From the NCBI GenBank assembly GCA_902477755.1, contig CABSIK010000006.1, forward strand, positions 90,905 to 154,904: a stretch of DNA of 64,000 nucleotides, written 5' to 3'. Origin of the DNA: an uncultured Clostridia bacterium (lineage in GTDB: Bacteria > Bacillota > Clostridia > Lachnospirales > Anaerotignaceae). Both the position numbers and the translations under genes were made by a program. Under the pieces are notes generated by a model. The model made no database searches. It saw nothing but the letters and a program-made list of their open reading frames with translations, and was not told the DNA's origin. Shown one piece after another: positions 17,370 to 26,847 of this stretch (within the stretch, counting starts at the first letter, position 1; the number at the start of each line of letters is the position of its first letter).

Positions 17370-20300
17370 ATGAGCACACAAAACACAGAACAGGGAATTG
17401 TTTTTGATTCCATTAAGATTGGATTGGCTTCTCCTGAAAAAATCCATGAATGGTCCAGAGGCGAAGTAAAGAAACCCGAAACCATCAACTACAGAACACT
17501 GAAACCTGAAAAAGACGGTCTGTTCTGCGAAAGAATCTTCGGGCCCACAAAGGACTGGGAATGCCACTGTGGGAAATATAAAAGAATCCGTTACAAAGGC
17601 GTTGTCTGCGACCGCTGCGGCGTTGAAGTAACAAAGGCGAAGGTTAGAAGAGAAAGAATGGGTCACATTGAACTGGCTGCACCCGTTTCCCACATCTGGT
17701 ACTTCAAGGGTATCCCTTCCAGAATGGGTCTGATTCTTTCCATGAGCCCCAGAGCACTGGAAAAGGTTCTGTACTTTGCGTCTTATATCGTACTGGATGC
17801 AGGGGACACAGAACTGCAGTACAAACAGCTGCTGAGCGAAAGAGAATACAGAGAAGCATACGATAAATACGGCAACCGTTTTGAAGCAGCAATGGGTGCG
17901 GAAGCAATCAAAAGACTGCTCCAGGACATTGATCTGGAAAAAGAAGCCGACGAGCTGAAAAGACAGCTCGTCGACACCACAGGTCAGAAACGTGTGCGTA
18001 TCATCAAGAAACTGGAAGTTGTGGAAAGCTTCCGTGTATCCGGCAATAAGCCTGAATGGATGATTCTGGATGCCATCCCGGTTATTCCTCCCGACATCCG
18101 TCCTATGGTACAGCTGGACGGCGGCCGTTTCGCAACCAGCGACCTGAATGATCTGTACAGACGTGTTATCAACAGAAACAACCGTCTGAAAAGACTGCTG
18201 GATCTGGGCGCGCCTGACATCATCGTTAGAAACGAAAAAAGAATGCTGCAGGAAGCAGTTGACGCCCTCATCGACAACGGCAGACGCGGCAGACCTGTAA
18301 CAGGCCCCGGCAACAGAGCGCTGAAATCTCTGTCCGACATGCTGAAGGGTAAACAGGGTCGTTTCCGTCAGAACCTGCTGGGTAAACGTGTTGACTACTC
18401 CGGCCGTTCCGTTATCGTTGTAGGCCCCGAACTGAAGATTTTCCAGTGCGGTCTGCCTAAGGAAATGGCTATCGAGCTGTTCAAACCTTTTGTAATGAAG
18501 AAACTGGTGGAAGATGGTCTGGCTCACAACATCAAATCCGCTAAGAGAATGGTAGAAAGACTGCAGACAGAAGTTTGGGACATCTTGGAAGATGTCATCA
18601 AAGAACATCCTGTTATGCTGAACCGTGCCCCAACCCTGCACAGACTGGGTATTCAGGCATTTGAACCTGTACTGGTAGAAGGCCGTGCAATCAAACTGCA
18701 TCCTCTGGTATGTACAGCGTACAACGCCGACTTCGACGGTGACCAGATGGCGGTTCATGTACCTCTGTCCGTAGAAGCACAGGCAGAATGCAGATTCCTG
18801 CTGCTTTCTCCTAACAACTTGCTGAAACCTTCCGATGGTGCTCCTGTAACCGTACCCTCTCAGGATATGATCCTGGGTATGTATTACCTGACACTGGAAA
18901 GAGAAGATTTGAATAAAAAATACGAAGAAGATATTCTGGACGCAGAAGGCAATGTGATCGTTGCCAAAGGCGACCCTATCATCAAAGTATTTAAAGATGA
19001 AAAAGAAGCAATGCTGGCTTATGATAACCACGAAATTTATTTGCAGGAAGTTATCAAAGTCAGAAGAACCATGGAATTTAACGGCGTAAAAGAAACCAGA
19101 CTGGTAAAAGCTACCGTTGGTCGTATCATCTTCAACGAAGCAATTCCTCAGAATCTGGGTTACGTTGACAGAACAAACGACGAAACCAAATTTGACTACG
19201 AAGTAGGTTTCCTGGTAGATAAAAAAGCCATCGGTAAGATCATCAACAAGTGCATCAACCGCTGCGGCGCAACACAGACAGCTGATGTACTGGATAAGAT
19301 CAAATCCCTGGGTTACAAATTCTCCACAAGAGCTGCCATGACTGTATCCGTATCCGATATGGAAATTCCTAAGGAAAAAGCGGAATATCTGGCAGAAGCG
19401 GAAGAAAAGGTTGATCTGATCACAAGAAAATTCCGTCGTGGTTTGATGACAGACGAAGAACGTCACCAGAAAGTTATCGAAGCATGGAACATTGCCGATG
19501 ATAAGATCACTGTGGCTCTGCTGGCTGGTCTGGGTAAATACAACAACATCTTCATGATGGCTAACTCCGGTGCCCGTGGTTCCAACAGACAGATCAAACA
19601 GCTGGCTGGTATGCGTGGTCTGATGGCATCCCCTAACGGCGGTATCATCGAACTGCCTATCAAAGCGAACTTCCGTGAAGGTCTGTCCGTACTGGAATAC
19701 TTCATTTCCGCTCACGGTGCTCGTAAAGGTCTGACCGATACAGCGCTGAAGACAGCCGACTCCGGTTACCTGACACGTCGTCTGGTAGACGTTTCTCAGG
19801 ATATTATTGTTAGAGAATGGGACTGCTGCGAAGGCAGAAACATCGAAACACCTTGTATGGAAATTTCCGCTTTCATGGATGGCAACGAAGTCATCGAAGA
19901 TCTGCAGGATCGTATCCGCGGCAGATGGTCTGCTTATGACATCATCCATCCTGAAACAGGCGAAATCATTGTTCCTGCTGACACCATGATCACTGTAGAT
20001 CAGGCAGAGGCAGTGGAAAAAGCAGGTATCAAGAAAGTTTGGATCAGAACTGTACTGACATGTCGTTCCGAAGTTGGTATCTGTGCAAAATGTTACGGTG
20101 CCAACATGGCATCCGGCAGATATGTACGTATCGGTGAATCTGTAGGTATCATCGCGGCGCAGTCCATCGGTGAACCCGGTACACAGCTGACCATGCGTAC
20201 ATTCCATACTGGCGGTATCGCCGGCGATGACATCACACAGGGTCTTCCTCGTGTCGAAGAATTGTTTGAAGCAAGAAAACCTAAGGGTCTTGCGATCATC

Positions 20301-21017
20301 GCGGAATTTGGCGGTCATGTAACACTGAACGATACCAAGAAAAAACGTGAAGTAATCATCACAAATCCTGAAACAGGCGAAACAAAAGATTATCTGATTC
20401 CTTACGGTTCCAGAATCAAAGTTTACGACGGCGACATCATTGAAGCCGGTGATGAAATCACAGAAGGTAGCGTAAACCCTCACGACATTCTGAAGATCAA
20501 AGGTCTGAGAGGCGTTCAGGACTATATGATTCAGGAAGTACAGCGTGTATACCGTCTGCAGGGTGTAGAAATCAGCGACAAGCATATCGAAGTTATTGTT
20601 CGTCAGATGCTGAAACGTGTCAAGATCGAAGAAAACGGCGATACAGATTTCCTGCCCGGCTCTCTGGTTGACTGGCTGACATTTGAAAACACAAATGCAG
20701 CTCTGGAAGCAGAAGGCAAAGAACCTGCGAAGGGTTCTCGTGTACTGCTGGGTATCACAAAAGCATCCCTGGCAACAGATTCCTTCTTGTCCGCGGCTTC
20801 CTTCCAGGAAACAACAAGAGTCCTGACAGAAGCGGCAATCAAAGGCAAGATCGATCCACTGATCGGTCTGAAAGAAAACGTTATTATCGGTAAGCTGATT
20901 CCCGCTGGTACCGGCATGAGCCGTTACCGCAACATCGAGCTGGAAACAGAACAGACCGAAGATGCGCAGGATTATCAGGCTGATGGCACTTATATCGACG
21001 AAGACGAAATGGTATAA
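17370..21017 (+). CDS. rpoC: DNA-directed RNA polymerase subunit beta'
   Basis: A full-length 1215-residue beta' subunit. Signatures: the N-terminal zinc site (CHCGKYKRIRYKGVVCDRCG), the catalytic NADFDGDQMAVHVPLS loop binding the two magnesium ions, the trigger-loop region (MTVDQ to TGGIAGDDITQGLPRVEELF) and the second zinc cluster (CRSEVGICAKCYG). It starts at the ATG at 17370 after AGAAAGGAGAAC. It ends the rpoBC transcript: a strong terminator follows at 21041. A gene for an L7Ae-like protein that often follows rpoC in Firmicutes is absent. Confidence 0.98.
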   Translation: MSTQNTEQGIVFDSIKIGLASPEKIHEWSRGEVKKPETINYRTLKPEKDGLFCERIFGPTKDWECHCGKYKRIRYKGVVCDRCGVEVTKAKVRRERMGHIELAAPVSHIWYFKGIPSRMGLILSMSPRALEKVLYFASYIVLDAGDTELQYKQLLSEREYREAYDKYGNRFEAAMGAEAIKRLLQDIDLEKEADELKRQLVDTTGQKRVRIIKKLEVVESFRVSGNKPEWMILDAIPVIPPDIRPMVQLDGGRFATSDLNDLYRRVINRNNRLKRLLDLGAPDIIVRNEKRMLQEAVDALIDNGRRGRPVTGPGNRALKSLSDMLKGKQGRFRQNLLGKRVDYSGRSVIVVGPELKIFQCGLPKEMAIELFKPFVMKKLVEDGLAHNIKSAKRMVERLQTEVWDILEDVIKEHPVMLNRAPTLHRLGIQAFEPVLVEGRAIKLHPLVCTAYNADFDGDQMAVHVPLSVEAQAECRFLLLSPNNLLKPSDGAPVTVPSQDMILGMYYLTLEREDLNKKYEEDILDAEGNVIVAKGDPIIKVFKDEKEAMLAYDNHEIYLQEVIKVRRTMEFNGVKETRLVKATVGRIIFNEAIPQNLGYVDRTNDETKFDYEVGFLVDKKAIGKIINKCINRCGATQTADVLDKIKSLGYKFSTRAAMTVSVSDMEIPKEKAEYLAEAEEKVDLITRKFRRGLMTDEERHQKVIEAWNIADDKITVALLAGLGKYNNIFMMANSGARGSNRQIKQLAGMRGLMASPNGGIIELPIKANFREGLSVLEYFISAHGARKGLTDTALKTADSGYLTRRLVDVSQDIIVREWDCCEGRNIETPCMEISAFMDGNEVIEDLQDRIRGRWSAYDIIHPETGEIIVPADTMITVDQAEAVEKAGIKKVWIRTVLTCRSEVGICAKCYGANMASGRYVRIGESVGIIAAQSIGEPGTQLTMRTFHTGGIAGDDITQGLPRVEELFEARKPKGLAIIAEFGGHVTLNDTKKKREVIITNPETGETKDYLIPYGSRIKVYDGDIIEAGDEITEGSVNPHDILKIKGLRGVQDYMIQEVQRVYRLQGVEISDKHIEVIVRQMLKRVKIEENGDTDFLPGSLVDWLTFENTNAALEAEGKEPAKGSRVLLGITKASLATDSFLSAASFQETTRVLTEAAIKGKIDPLIGLKENVIIGKLIPAGTGMSRYRNIELETEQTEDAQDYQADGTYIDEDEMV

Positions 21018-21040
21018 GATGGCGTATAGAAAATGAACAA

Positions 21041-21077
21041 AATGGATACAATCCCCAAAGGGTTGTATCCATTTTTT
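21041..21077 (+). terminator. rpoBC terminator
   Basis: AATGGATACAATCC pairs with GGTTGTATCCATT, followed by TTTTTT. It separates rpoBC from the rpsL operon. Confidence 0.92.
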
Positions 21078-21219
21078 GCGTTAGCAGCGTAAAGCGCCGA
21101 AAACAAAGGCTTTCGGGGATTTTGTCGGTGAAATGCGGTGTTTTGCAGAGATTTTTTGTATACAAAGCCGAAAAGGGTAAAATCTGCGTAAAATCAAGGG
21201 TTTTCGGGGGAAAAGGGTA

Positions 21220-21248
21220 TTGACTTTTGAATTTTGGGGTGATAAAAT
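21220..21248 (+). promoter_or_regulatory. promoter of the rpsL-rpsG-fusA operon
   Basis: TTGACT (21220-21225) and TAAAAT (21243-21248) with a 17-bp spacer. This shows that the str operon has its own start and does not depend on rpoBC readthrough. Confidence 0.8.
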
Positions 21249-21361
21249 TTTCTAGTGTCTGCGGGCTGGAAGTTTTCTAAGCGGCTTCTAAGACGCGACA
21301 TAAGCATACAGAAATAATGCAAGAGCAGAACGTATGAGATTCTATAAGGAGGTGCATTTTA

Positions 21362-21784
21362 ATGCCAACGTTTAACCAGTTAGTAAGAAAAGGCAGACAG
21401 ACTGTTGAGAAAAAATCTACAGCACCCGCTTTGCAGAAAGGCCTGAACTCTCTGCAGAAGAAAGCAACTGATGTTTCTTCTCCTCAGAAACGCGGTGTTT
21501 GCACAGCAGTAAAAACTTCTACACCTAAAAAACCTAACTCCGCTTTGAGAAAGATTGCCAGAGTTCGTCTTTCCAACGGGATCGAAGTAACAGCTTACAT
21601 CCCCGGTGAAGGCCACAACCTGCAGGAACACTCCGTTGTTCTGATCAGAGGCGGTAGAGTAAAAGACCTTCCTGGTGTTCGTTACCACATCATCAGAGGT
21701 ACACTGGATACAGCAGGTGTTGCTAACAGAATGCAGGCGCGTTCCAAATACGGCGCTAAACGCCCTAAAGCATCCAAGAAGTAA
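21362..21784 (+). CDS. rpsL: 30S ribosomal protein S12
   Basis: A 140-residue S12, which lies at the decoding centre of the small subunit. The conserved loops TPKKPNSALRKIARVRLSNG and GGRVKDLPGVRYHIIRG have the standard lysines, so no streptomycin-resistance substitution is seen at those positions. ATG at 21362 follows AAGGAGG. It begins the str operon and is followed by a structured 158-bp gap before rpsG. Confidence 0.98.
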   Translation: MPTFNQLVRKGRQTVEKKSTAPALQKGLNSLQKKATDVSSPQKRGVCTAVKTSTPKKPNSALRKIARVRLSNGIEVTAYIPGEGHNLQEHSVVLIRGGRVKDLPGVRYHIIRGTLDTAGVANRMQARSKYGAKRPKASKK

Positions 21785-21807
21785 TTCAATCATCGTAAAA
21801 AGAAGAA

Positions 21808-21876
21808 ATGCCTTATACCAATCAATACAATCTGCGATTGCTTAGAAGGACGGATATAAGTTGAGAGATAAGGCAT
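21808..21876 (+). other. structured rpsL-rpsG intercistronic region
   Basis: A perfect 9-bp pair ATGCCTTAT (21808-21816) and ATAAGGCAT (21868-21876) closes a large hairpin. A second small stem, CAGG/CCTG, follows before the rpsG ribosome site. In Escherichia coli the S12-S7 gap is the binding site for S7 autoregulation; the same role here is inference. Confidence 0.5.
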
Positions 21877-21942
21877 GAAAACACAGGCGAAAAGTCCTGT
21901 GAAGTACCGAGAATATCATTATTCATTAAGGAGGGAAGAATC

Positions 21943-22413
21943 GTGCCAAGAAAAGGACATGTTGCAAAAAGAGAGGTTTTAGCAGACCCTATTTACAACA
22001 GCAAGCTGGTTACAAAGCTGATCAACAGCATTATGCTGGACGGCAAGAAAGGTGTTGCTGAAAAAATCGTTTATGGTGCATTCGACAAAGTAGCAGAAAA
22101 AACAGGTAAAGAACCCCTGGAAGCATTTGAAGAAGCACTGGGCAATATCATGCCCGTACTGGAAGTTAAAGCTCGCCGTGTTGGTGGTGCTACTTACCAG
22201 GTTCCCATGGAAATCAGACCTGAAAGAAGACAGACTCTGGGTCTGAGATGGCTGACAGTTTACTCTAGAAAACGTGGCGAAAAAACCATGGTAGATCGTC
22301 TGGCAGCTGAAATCATGGACGCGCTGAACAATGCTGGCGGCGCTTGCAAGAAAAAAGACGAAACACACAAAATGGCAGAAGCAAACAAAGCTTTCTCCCA
22401 TTTCAAATGGTAA
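21943..22413 (+). CDS. rpsG: 30S ribosomal protein S7
   Basis: A 156-residue S7, a primary binder of the 16S 3' domain. It starts with GTG at 21943 after AAGGAGGG and begins MPRKGHVAKREVLADPIYNS. The conserved GGATYQVPMEIRPERR loop and KTMVDRLAAEIMDA helix are present. Length is standard. It is the second gene of the str operon. Confidence 0.98.
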   Translation: MPRKGHVAKREVLADPIYNSKLVTKLINSIMLDGKKGVAEKIVYGAFDKVAEKTGKEPLEAFEEALGNIMPVLEVKARRVGGATYQVPMEIRPERRQTLGLRWLTVYSRKRGEKTMVDRLAAEIMDALNNAGGACKKKDETHKMAEANKAFSHFKW

Positions 22414-22440
22414 TTTTAAACTAAGAAACTTATGGATCAA

Positions 22441-22484
22441 GGCAAGCCCGAAAAGACTGATTGGCAGTTTTTTCGGGTATTGCC
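22441..22484 (+). other. hairpin between rpsG and fusA
   Basis: GGCAA-g-CCCGAAAA pairs with TTTTCGGG-ta-TTGCC. The T-run lies within the 3' arm, not after it, so it is more likely an mRNA processing or stability element than a full terminator. Confidence 0.5.
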
Positions 22485-22516
22485 CGATTTTAGTATGACA
22501 CGAAGGAGGAGTAAGC

Positions 22517-24598
22517 GTGGCAAACAGAGCGTTCCCGCTGGCCAAAACCAGAAATATTGGTATCATGGCACACATCGACGCAGGTAAGACAACACTTACA
22601 GAGCGTATTCTGTTCTACACAGGCCGTAACTACAAAATCGGTGATACCCACGAAGGTACAGCAACCATGGACTGGATGGAACAGGAACAGGAAAGAGGTA
22701 TCACAATTACTTCCGCAGCGACAACTTGTCAGTGGAATGAAAACAGAATCAACATCATTGACACACCAGGTCACGTTGACTTCACAGTAGAAGTTGAACG
22801 TTCCCTGCGTGTACTGGACGGTGCCGTTTGCGTATTCTGCGCAAAAGGCGGTGTAGAACCTCAGTCCGAAACTGTATGGCGTCAGGCTGACAACTACAAC
22901 GTACCCAGAATGGCATTTGTTAACAAAATGGACATCATGGGTGCAAACTTCTATAATGTACTGCAGATGATGGTAGACAGACTGGGTTGCACACCTGTTG
23001 CTGTTACTCTGCCTATCGGTGCAGAAAGCGATTTCGTTGGTATCATCGACCTGATGAAAATGAAAGCCCTGATTTACGAAGATGATCTGGGTAAAGAAAT
23101 CGACGAAGAAGATATTCCTGCAGAATATCTGGAAAAAGCTGAAGAATACAGAGCAAAAATGGTTGAAGCTATCTGTGAAACAGATGAAGAACTGATGGAA
23201 AAATTCTTCGGCGAAGAAGAAATCACAGAAGAAGAACTGAAAGCAGCGCTGCGTAAAGCATGCATCAACTGCGAACTGGTTCCCGTATTCTGCGGTTCCG
23301 CTTACAGAAACAAAGGCGTTCAGAAACTGCTGGACGGCGTTATCGAATATATGCCCGCTCCCATCGATATCCCTGCTATCAAAGGTATCGATCCCGAAAC
23401 AGAAGAAGAAGTGGAAAGACATTCTTCCGACGAAGAACCTTTCTCCGCTCTGGCATTCAAGATCATGAATGACCCCTTCGTTGGGAAACTGGCATTCTTC
23501 CGTGTGTACTCCGGTACACTGGATGCAGGTTCTTACGTTTACAACTCTACAAAGGGTAAAAAAGAACGTGTAGGCCGTATCCTGCAGATGCACGCAAACC
23601 ACAGAGAAGAAATCGATAAAGTTTACTCTGGTGACATTGCAGCTGCAGTAGGTTTCAAACTGACAACAACAGGTGATACAATCTGTGATGAAGATCACGA
23701 AGTAATTCTGGAATCCATGGTATTCCCTGAACCCGTTATCTCCGTTGCAATTGAACCTAAAACAAAAGCAGGTAGAGACAAAATGGGTATCGCTCTGGCA
23801 AAACTGGCAGAAGAAGATCCCACATTCAAAACATACACAGACTCCGAAACCGGTGACACAATCATCTCCGGTATGGGTGAACTGCACCTGGAAATCATCG
23901 TTGACCGTCTGCTGAGAGAATTCAAAGTAGAAGCGAACGTTGGTGCTCCTCAGGTTGCTTACAAAGAAACATTCCGTAAAGCTGTTGACGTTGAAGGTAA
24001 ATTCGTTCGTCAGTCTGGTGGTAAAGGTCAGTATGGTCACTGTAAAGTGAAATTTGCACCTATCCCTACAGATGCAGAACACAACTACGAATTCATCAAC
24101 AGCACTGTTGGTGGTTCTATTCCTAAGGAATATATCCCCGCTATCGACAAAGGTATTCAGCAGGCTATGCAGAGCGGTATCCTGGGCGGTTATCCCGTAC
24201 TGGGCGTAAGAGCAGAAGTTTACGATGGTTCCTACCATGAAGTTGACTCCTCTGAAACTGCGTTCATGGTTGCTGGTTCCATGGCTTTCAAAGAAGCTAT
24301 GAGAAAAGGTGACGCTGTACTGCTGGAACCCATCATGAAAGTTACTGTAACAGTACCCGAAGAATACATGGGTGACGTTATCGGTGACATCAACTCCCGT
24401 CGTGGTCGTATCGAAGGTATGGAAGCTAGAAACGGCGTACAGGTAATTCACTCCTTCGTACCTCTGGCTGAAATGTTCGGTTACTCCACAGACCTGCGTT
24501 CCAGATCTCAGGGTCGTGGTAACTATGTAATGGAAGTTGACCATTACGAACCCTGCCCGAAATCTGTTCAGGAAAAAGTTCTGGAAGGCAGAAAATAA
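22517..24598 (+). CDS. fusA: elongation factor G
   Basis: A 693-residue translocation GTPase. The G motifs are clear: AHIDAGKTT (P-loop), RGITITSAAT, DTPGHVDF and NKMD. Domain III shows ISGMGELHLEI, and domain IV carries GGKGQYGHC. It starts at the GTG at 22517 after AAGGAGGAG; a longer frame upstream is absent. Third gene of the str operon. Codon bias is strong. Confidence 0.98.
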   Translation: MANRAFPLAKTRNIGIMAHIDAGKTTLTERILFYTGRNYKIGDTHEGTATMDWMEQEQERGITITSAATTCQWNENRINIIDTPGHVDFTVEVERSLRVLDGAVCVFCAKGGVEPQSETVWRQADNYNVPRMAFVNKMDIMGANFYNVLQMMVDRLGCTPVAVTLPIGAESDFVGIIDLMKMKALIYEDDLGKEIDEEDIPAEYLEKAEEYRAKMVEAICETDEELMEKFFGEEEITEEELKAALRKACINCELVPVFCGSAYRNKGVQKLLDGVIEYMPAPIDIPAIKGIDPETEEEVERHSSDEEPFSALAFKIMNDPFVGKLAFFRVYSGTLDAGSYVYNSTKGKKERVGRILQMHANHREEIDKVYSGDIAAAVGFKLTTTGDTICDEDHEVILESMVFPEPVISVAIEPKTKAGRDKMGIALAKLAEEDPTFKTYTDSETGDTIISGMGELHLEIIVDRLLREFKVEANVGAPQVAYKETFRKAVDVEGKFVRQSGGKGQYGHCKVKFAPIPTDAEHNYEFINSTVGGSIPKEYIPAIDKGIQQAMQSGILGGYPVLGVRAEVYDGSYHEVDSSETAFMVAGSMAFKEAMRKGDAVLLEPIMKVTVTVPEEYMGDVIGDINSRRGRIEGMEARNGVQVIHSFVPLAEMFGYSTDLRSRSQGRGNYVMEVDHYEPCPKSVQEKVLEGRK

Positions 24599-24631
24599 TT
24601 GCAAAAACCGGAATATAATTGTATTTTGGTA

Positions 24632-24660
24632 TTGCAAAAACTGCGGAAGTTTAATATAAT
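24632..24660 (+). promoter_or_regulatory. promoter of tuf
   Basis: TTGCAA (24632-24637) and a perfect TATAAT (24655-24660), 17-bp spacer. tuf can therefore be transcribed apart from the rpsL operon. Confidence 0.75.
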
Positions 24661-24737
24661 TAAGGACGATAGGTACATTTATGCGATAATGTATGAATCT
24701 ATTTGCCTTAGTAAATTTTAAAGGAGGATATTTAAAA

Positions 24738-25931
24738 ATGGCAAAACAGAAATTTGAAAGAACCAAACCTCATATGAATATTGGTACTATCGGTCACGTT
24801 GACCATGGCAAAACAACTCTGACAGCAGCTATCACAAAAACACTGCATGAAAGATATCAGATTGGTGAAGCAGTTGCTTTCGAAAACATCGACAAAGCTC
24901 CCGAAGAAAGAGAACGTGGTATCACAATCTCCACAGCTCACGTTGAATACGAAACACCTACAAGACACTATGCACACGTTGACTGCCCGGGTCACGCTGA
25001 CTATGTTAAAAACATGATCACAGGTGCTGCTCAGATGGACGGCGCTATCCTGGTAGTAGCTGCTACAGACGGTCCTATGGCTCAGACAAGAGAACACATC
25101 CTGCTGTCTCGTCAGGTAGGCGTTCCTTACATTGTTGTATTCATGAACAAATGCGACATGGTTGAAGACGAAGAACTGCTGGATCTGGTTGAAATGGAAA
25201 TCAGAGAACTGCTGAGCGAATATGAATTCCCCGGTGATGATATTCCCATCATCAGAGGTTCCGCATTCCAGGCTCTGCAGGATCCTGCTGGCCCTTGGGG
25301 TGACAAGATCATCGAACTGTTCAACGCTATTGAAGAATACATTCCTGAACCCGAACGTGACACAGACAAACCTTTCCTGATGCCCGTCGAAGACGTATTC
25401 TCCATCACAGGCCGTGGTACAGTTGCTACAGGTAGAGTAGAAAGCGGCGTTGTTAAAGTACAGGACGAAGTTGAAATCGTTGGTCTGACAGACGAAATCA
25501 GAAAAGTAGTTGTAACTGGCGTAGAAATGTTCAGAAAACTGCTGGATCAGGCTGAAGCTGGTGACAACATCGGTGTTCTGCTGCGTGGTGTTCAGAGAAA
25601 CGAAATCGAAAGAGGTCAGGTTCTGGCTAAACCCGGTTCCATCACACCTCATACAAAATTCAAAGCACAGGTTTACGTTCTGAGCAAAGAAGAAGGTGGC
25701 CGTCATACACCTTTCTTCAACAACTACAGACCTCAGTTCTACTTCAGAACAACAGACGTTACAGGCGTTATCTCTCTGCCCGAAGGTACAGAAATGTGCA
25801 TGCCTGGCGACAACGTTGAAATGACAATCGAACTGATCACACCCGTTGCTATGAACCAGGGTCTGCGTTTCGCTATCCGTGAAGGTGGTAGAACAGTAGG
25901 CGCAGGTTCCGTAGTAGAAGTTATCGAATAA
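24738..25931 (+). CDS. tuf: elongation factor Tu
   Basis: A 397-residue EF-Tu delivering aminoacyl-tRNA. The start is the ATG at 24738 (MAKQKFERTKPH) after AAGGAGG; an upstream in-frame ATG at 24693 lies before this ribosome site and is rejected. GTPase motifs: GHVDHGKTT, DCPGHADYVKNMITGAAQMD and NKCDM; the C-terminal barrel contains the RTTDVTGV segment. It has its own promoter and a strong terminator. No ribosomal S10 operon follows, unlike many Firmicutes. Confidence 0.98.
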   Translation: MAKQKFERTKPHMNIGTIGHVDHGKTTLTAAITKTLHERYQIGEAVAFENIDKAPEERERGITISTAHVEYETPTRHYAHVDCPGHADYVKNMITGAAQMDGAILVVAATDGPMAQTREHILLSRQVGVPYIVVFMNKCDMVEDEELLDLVEMEIRELLSEYEFPGDDIPIIRGSAFQALQDPAGPWGDKIIELFNAIEEYIPEPERDTDKPFLMPVEDVFSITGRGTVATGRVESGVVKVQDEVEIVGLTDEIRKVVVTGVEMFRKLLDQAEAGDNIGVLLRGVQRNEIERGQVLAKPGSITPHTKFKAQVYVLSKEEGGRHTPFFNNYRPQFYFRTTDVTGVISLPEGTEMCMPGDNVEMTIELITPVAMNQGLRFAIREGGRTVGAGSVVEVIE

Positions 25932-25957
25932 TTTCAACTCCATACGGTAAATGCAAG

Positions 25958-25987
25958 AGGAGTATCCTTAGGGATACTCCTTTTTTT
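25958..25987 (+). terminator. tuf terminator
   Basis: AGGAGTATCC, a three-base loop region and GGATACTCCT followed by TTTTTT. Confidence 0.95.
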
Positions 25988-26314
25988 ATGCTTGTATAGT
26001 GGGAAAAGCAGTGTGACAAAGGAGAAAGTTTTCGATTTGGAAGAATAAACAAAATAGAGAAATTTCGATAAAAAGAAATTTAGCGTAATTTTTCACAAAA
26101 ATAAGCAGACCTGAGAAAATGTGATAAGTACGGTCTGTGACGGATATACAAGAATTTGAAGAAGGAAGAAAAGAACTGTTTTTTATATAAAAAAAGGTAA
26201 AAAGGTTAAAGGAATGGGAAAAGAAGGAAAAAGAAGCCGTGGTTGATTATGAAAAATATACAATGCTTGTATGACAACAAAGAGCGAAAACAACATTTGC
26301 ATAGGGCAGGGATA
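25988..26314. other. A-rich intergenic region after tuf
   Basis: No convincing gene, hairpin or repeat was found. It is very A-rich with several in-frame stops on both strands. Confidence 0.5.
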
Positions 26315-26343
26315 TTGACAGAGAAAAGACAATAGTGTAAAGT
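26315..26343 (+). promoter_or_regulatory. orphan promoter
   Basis: TTGACA (26315-26320) and TAAAGT (26338-26343) with a 17-bp spacer. No coding gene follows; a terminator-like hairpin begins about 23 bp after the -10. Confidence 0.6.
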
Positions 26344-26349
26344 ATGGTT

Positions 26350-26400
26350 AAGCAAAAAGACAAGGAACACACAAAATCAGCAGGCAGTGTGTTATTTTTT
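26350..26400 (+). ncRNA. possible ~50-nt RNA
   Basis: Downstream of the orphan promoter, AACACAC (26366-26372) pairs with GTGTGTT (26387-26393), followed by ATTTTTT. The predicted transcript is only about 50 nt. It could be a small RNA or an abortive leader of the acyl-CoA dehydrogenase operon. No known family is recognised. Confidence 0.35.
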
Positions 26401-26663
26401 CGGCAGTATATTTCGCATACAAAGTATTGAGAAAAACAAAGACTTCTTTGTCATTCCCAGATCCATGGAACGGACATTTTCCGGAAAAATCGAGTGGTGA
26501 TCGTGGCTGAAGGCAGGGAGATTTGGGTAGAAAAGGGCGAAAGAATGACGCCGGAAGGACCATGGATTTTTGTTGGTTTTTTTGTGGCGAAAAGACAGTG
26601 AGAACTGTCGGTATTACCATAAATTGAGACCGTTTTTTATCTAATATTTAATCGTCAAAGATG

Positions 26664-26693
26664 TTGACAATTTTTAGACAAAAATGGTATAGT
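26664..26693 (+). promoter_or_regulatory. promoter of the acyl-CoA dehydrogenase-etf operon
   Basis: TTGACA (26664-26669) and TATAGT (26688-26693) with an 18-bp spacer, about 155 bp before the first gene. Between 26400 and here no gene is supported. Confidence 0.75.
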
Positions 26694-26847
26694 TCTTTTA
26701 GAAGCGCACAAATGCTTTTCTGTTGAAATGCAAAAAAGCAAAAGTGAACTTCATGACGGCAGCGTCGGATGTAGGTTGTTTTTATAAAGTGACTGGTGCG
26801 CAAGGAACGGTTGCTTTAAATTTATTAAAAAATAGGAGGAATATTAA

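Noticed and set aside
13432..20585. Very long minus-strand reading frames opposite rpoB and rpoC (over 1000 codons), and similar ones opposite fusA, tuf, the dehydrogenase-etf genes and nifJ
   Set aside because: They mirror highly expressed genes whose codon bias avoids TTA, CTA and TCA, which leaves the antisense frame free of stops. They have no ribosome site, signal or family resemblance.
26348..26620. 90-codon minus-strand frame between tuf and the dehydrogenase gene
   Set aside because: No ribosome site, odd composition and an overlap with a promoter/terminator pair on the other strand.
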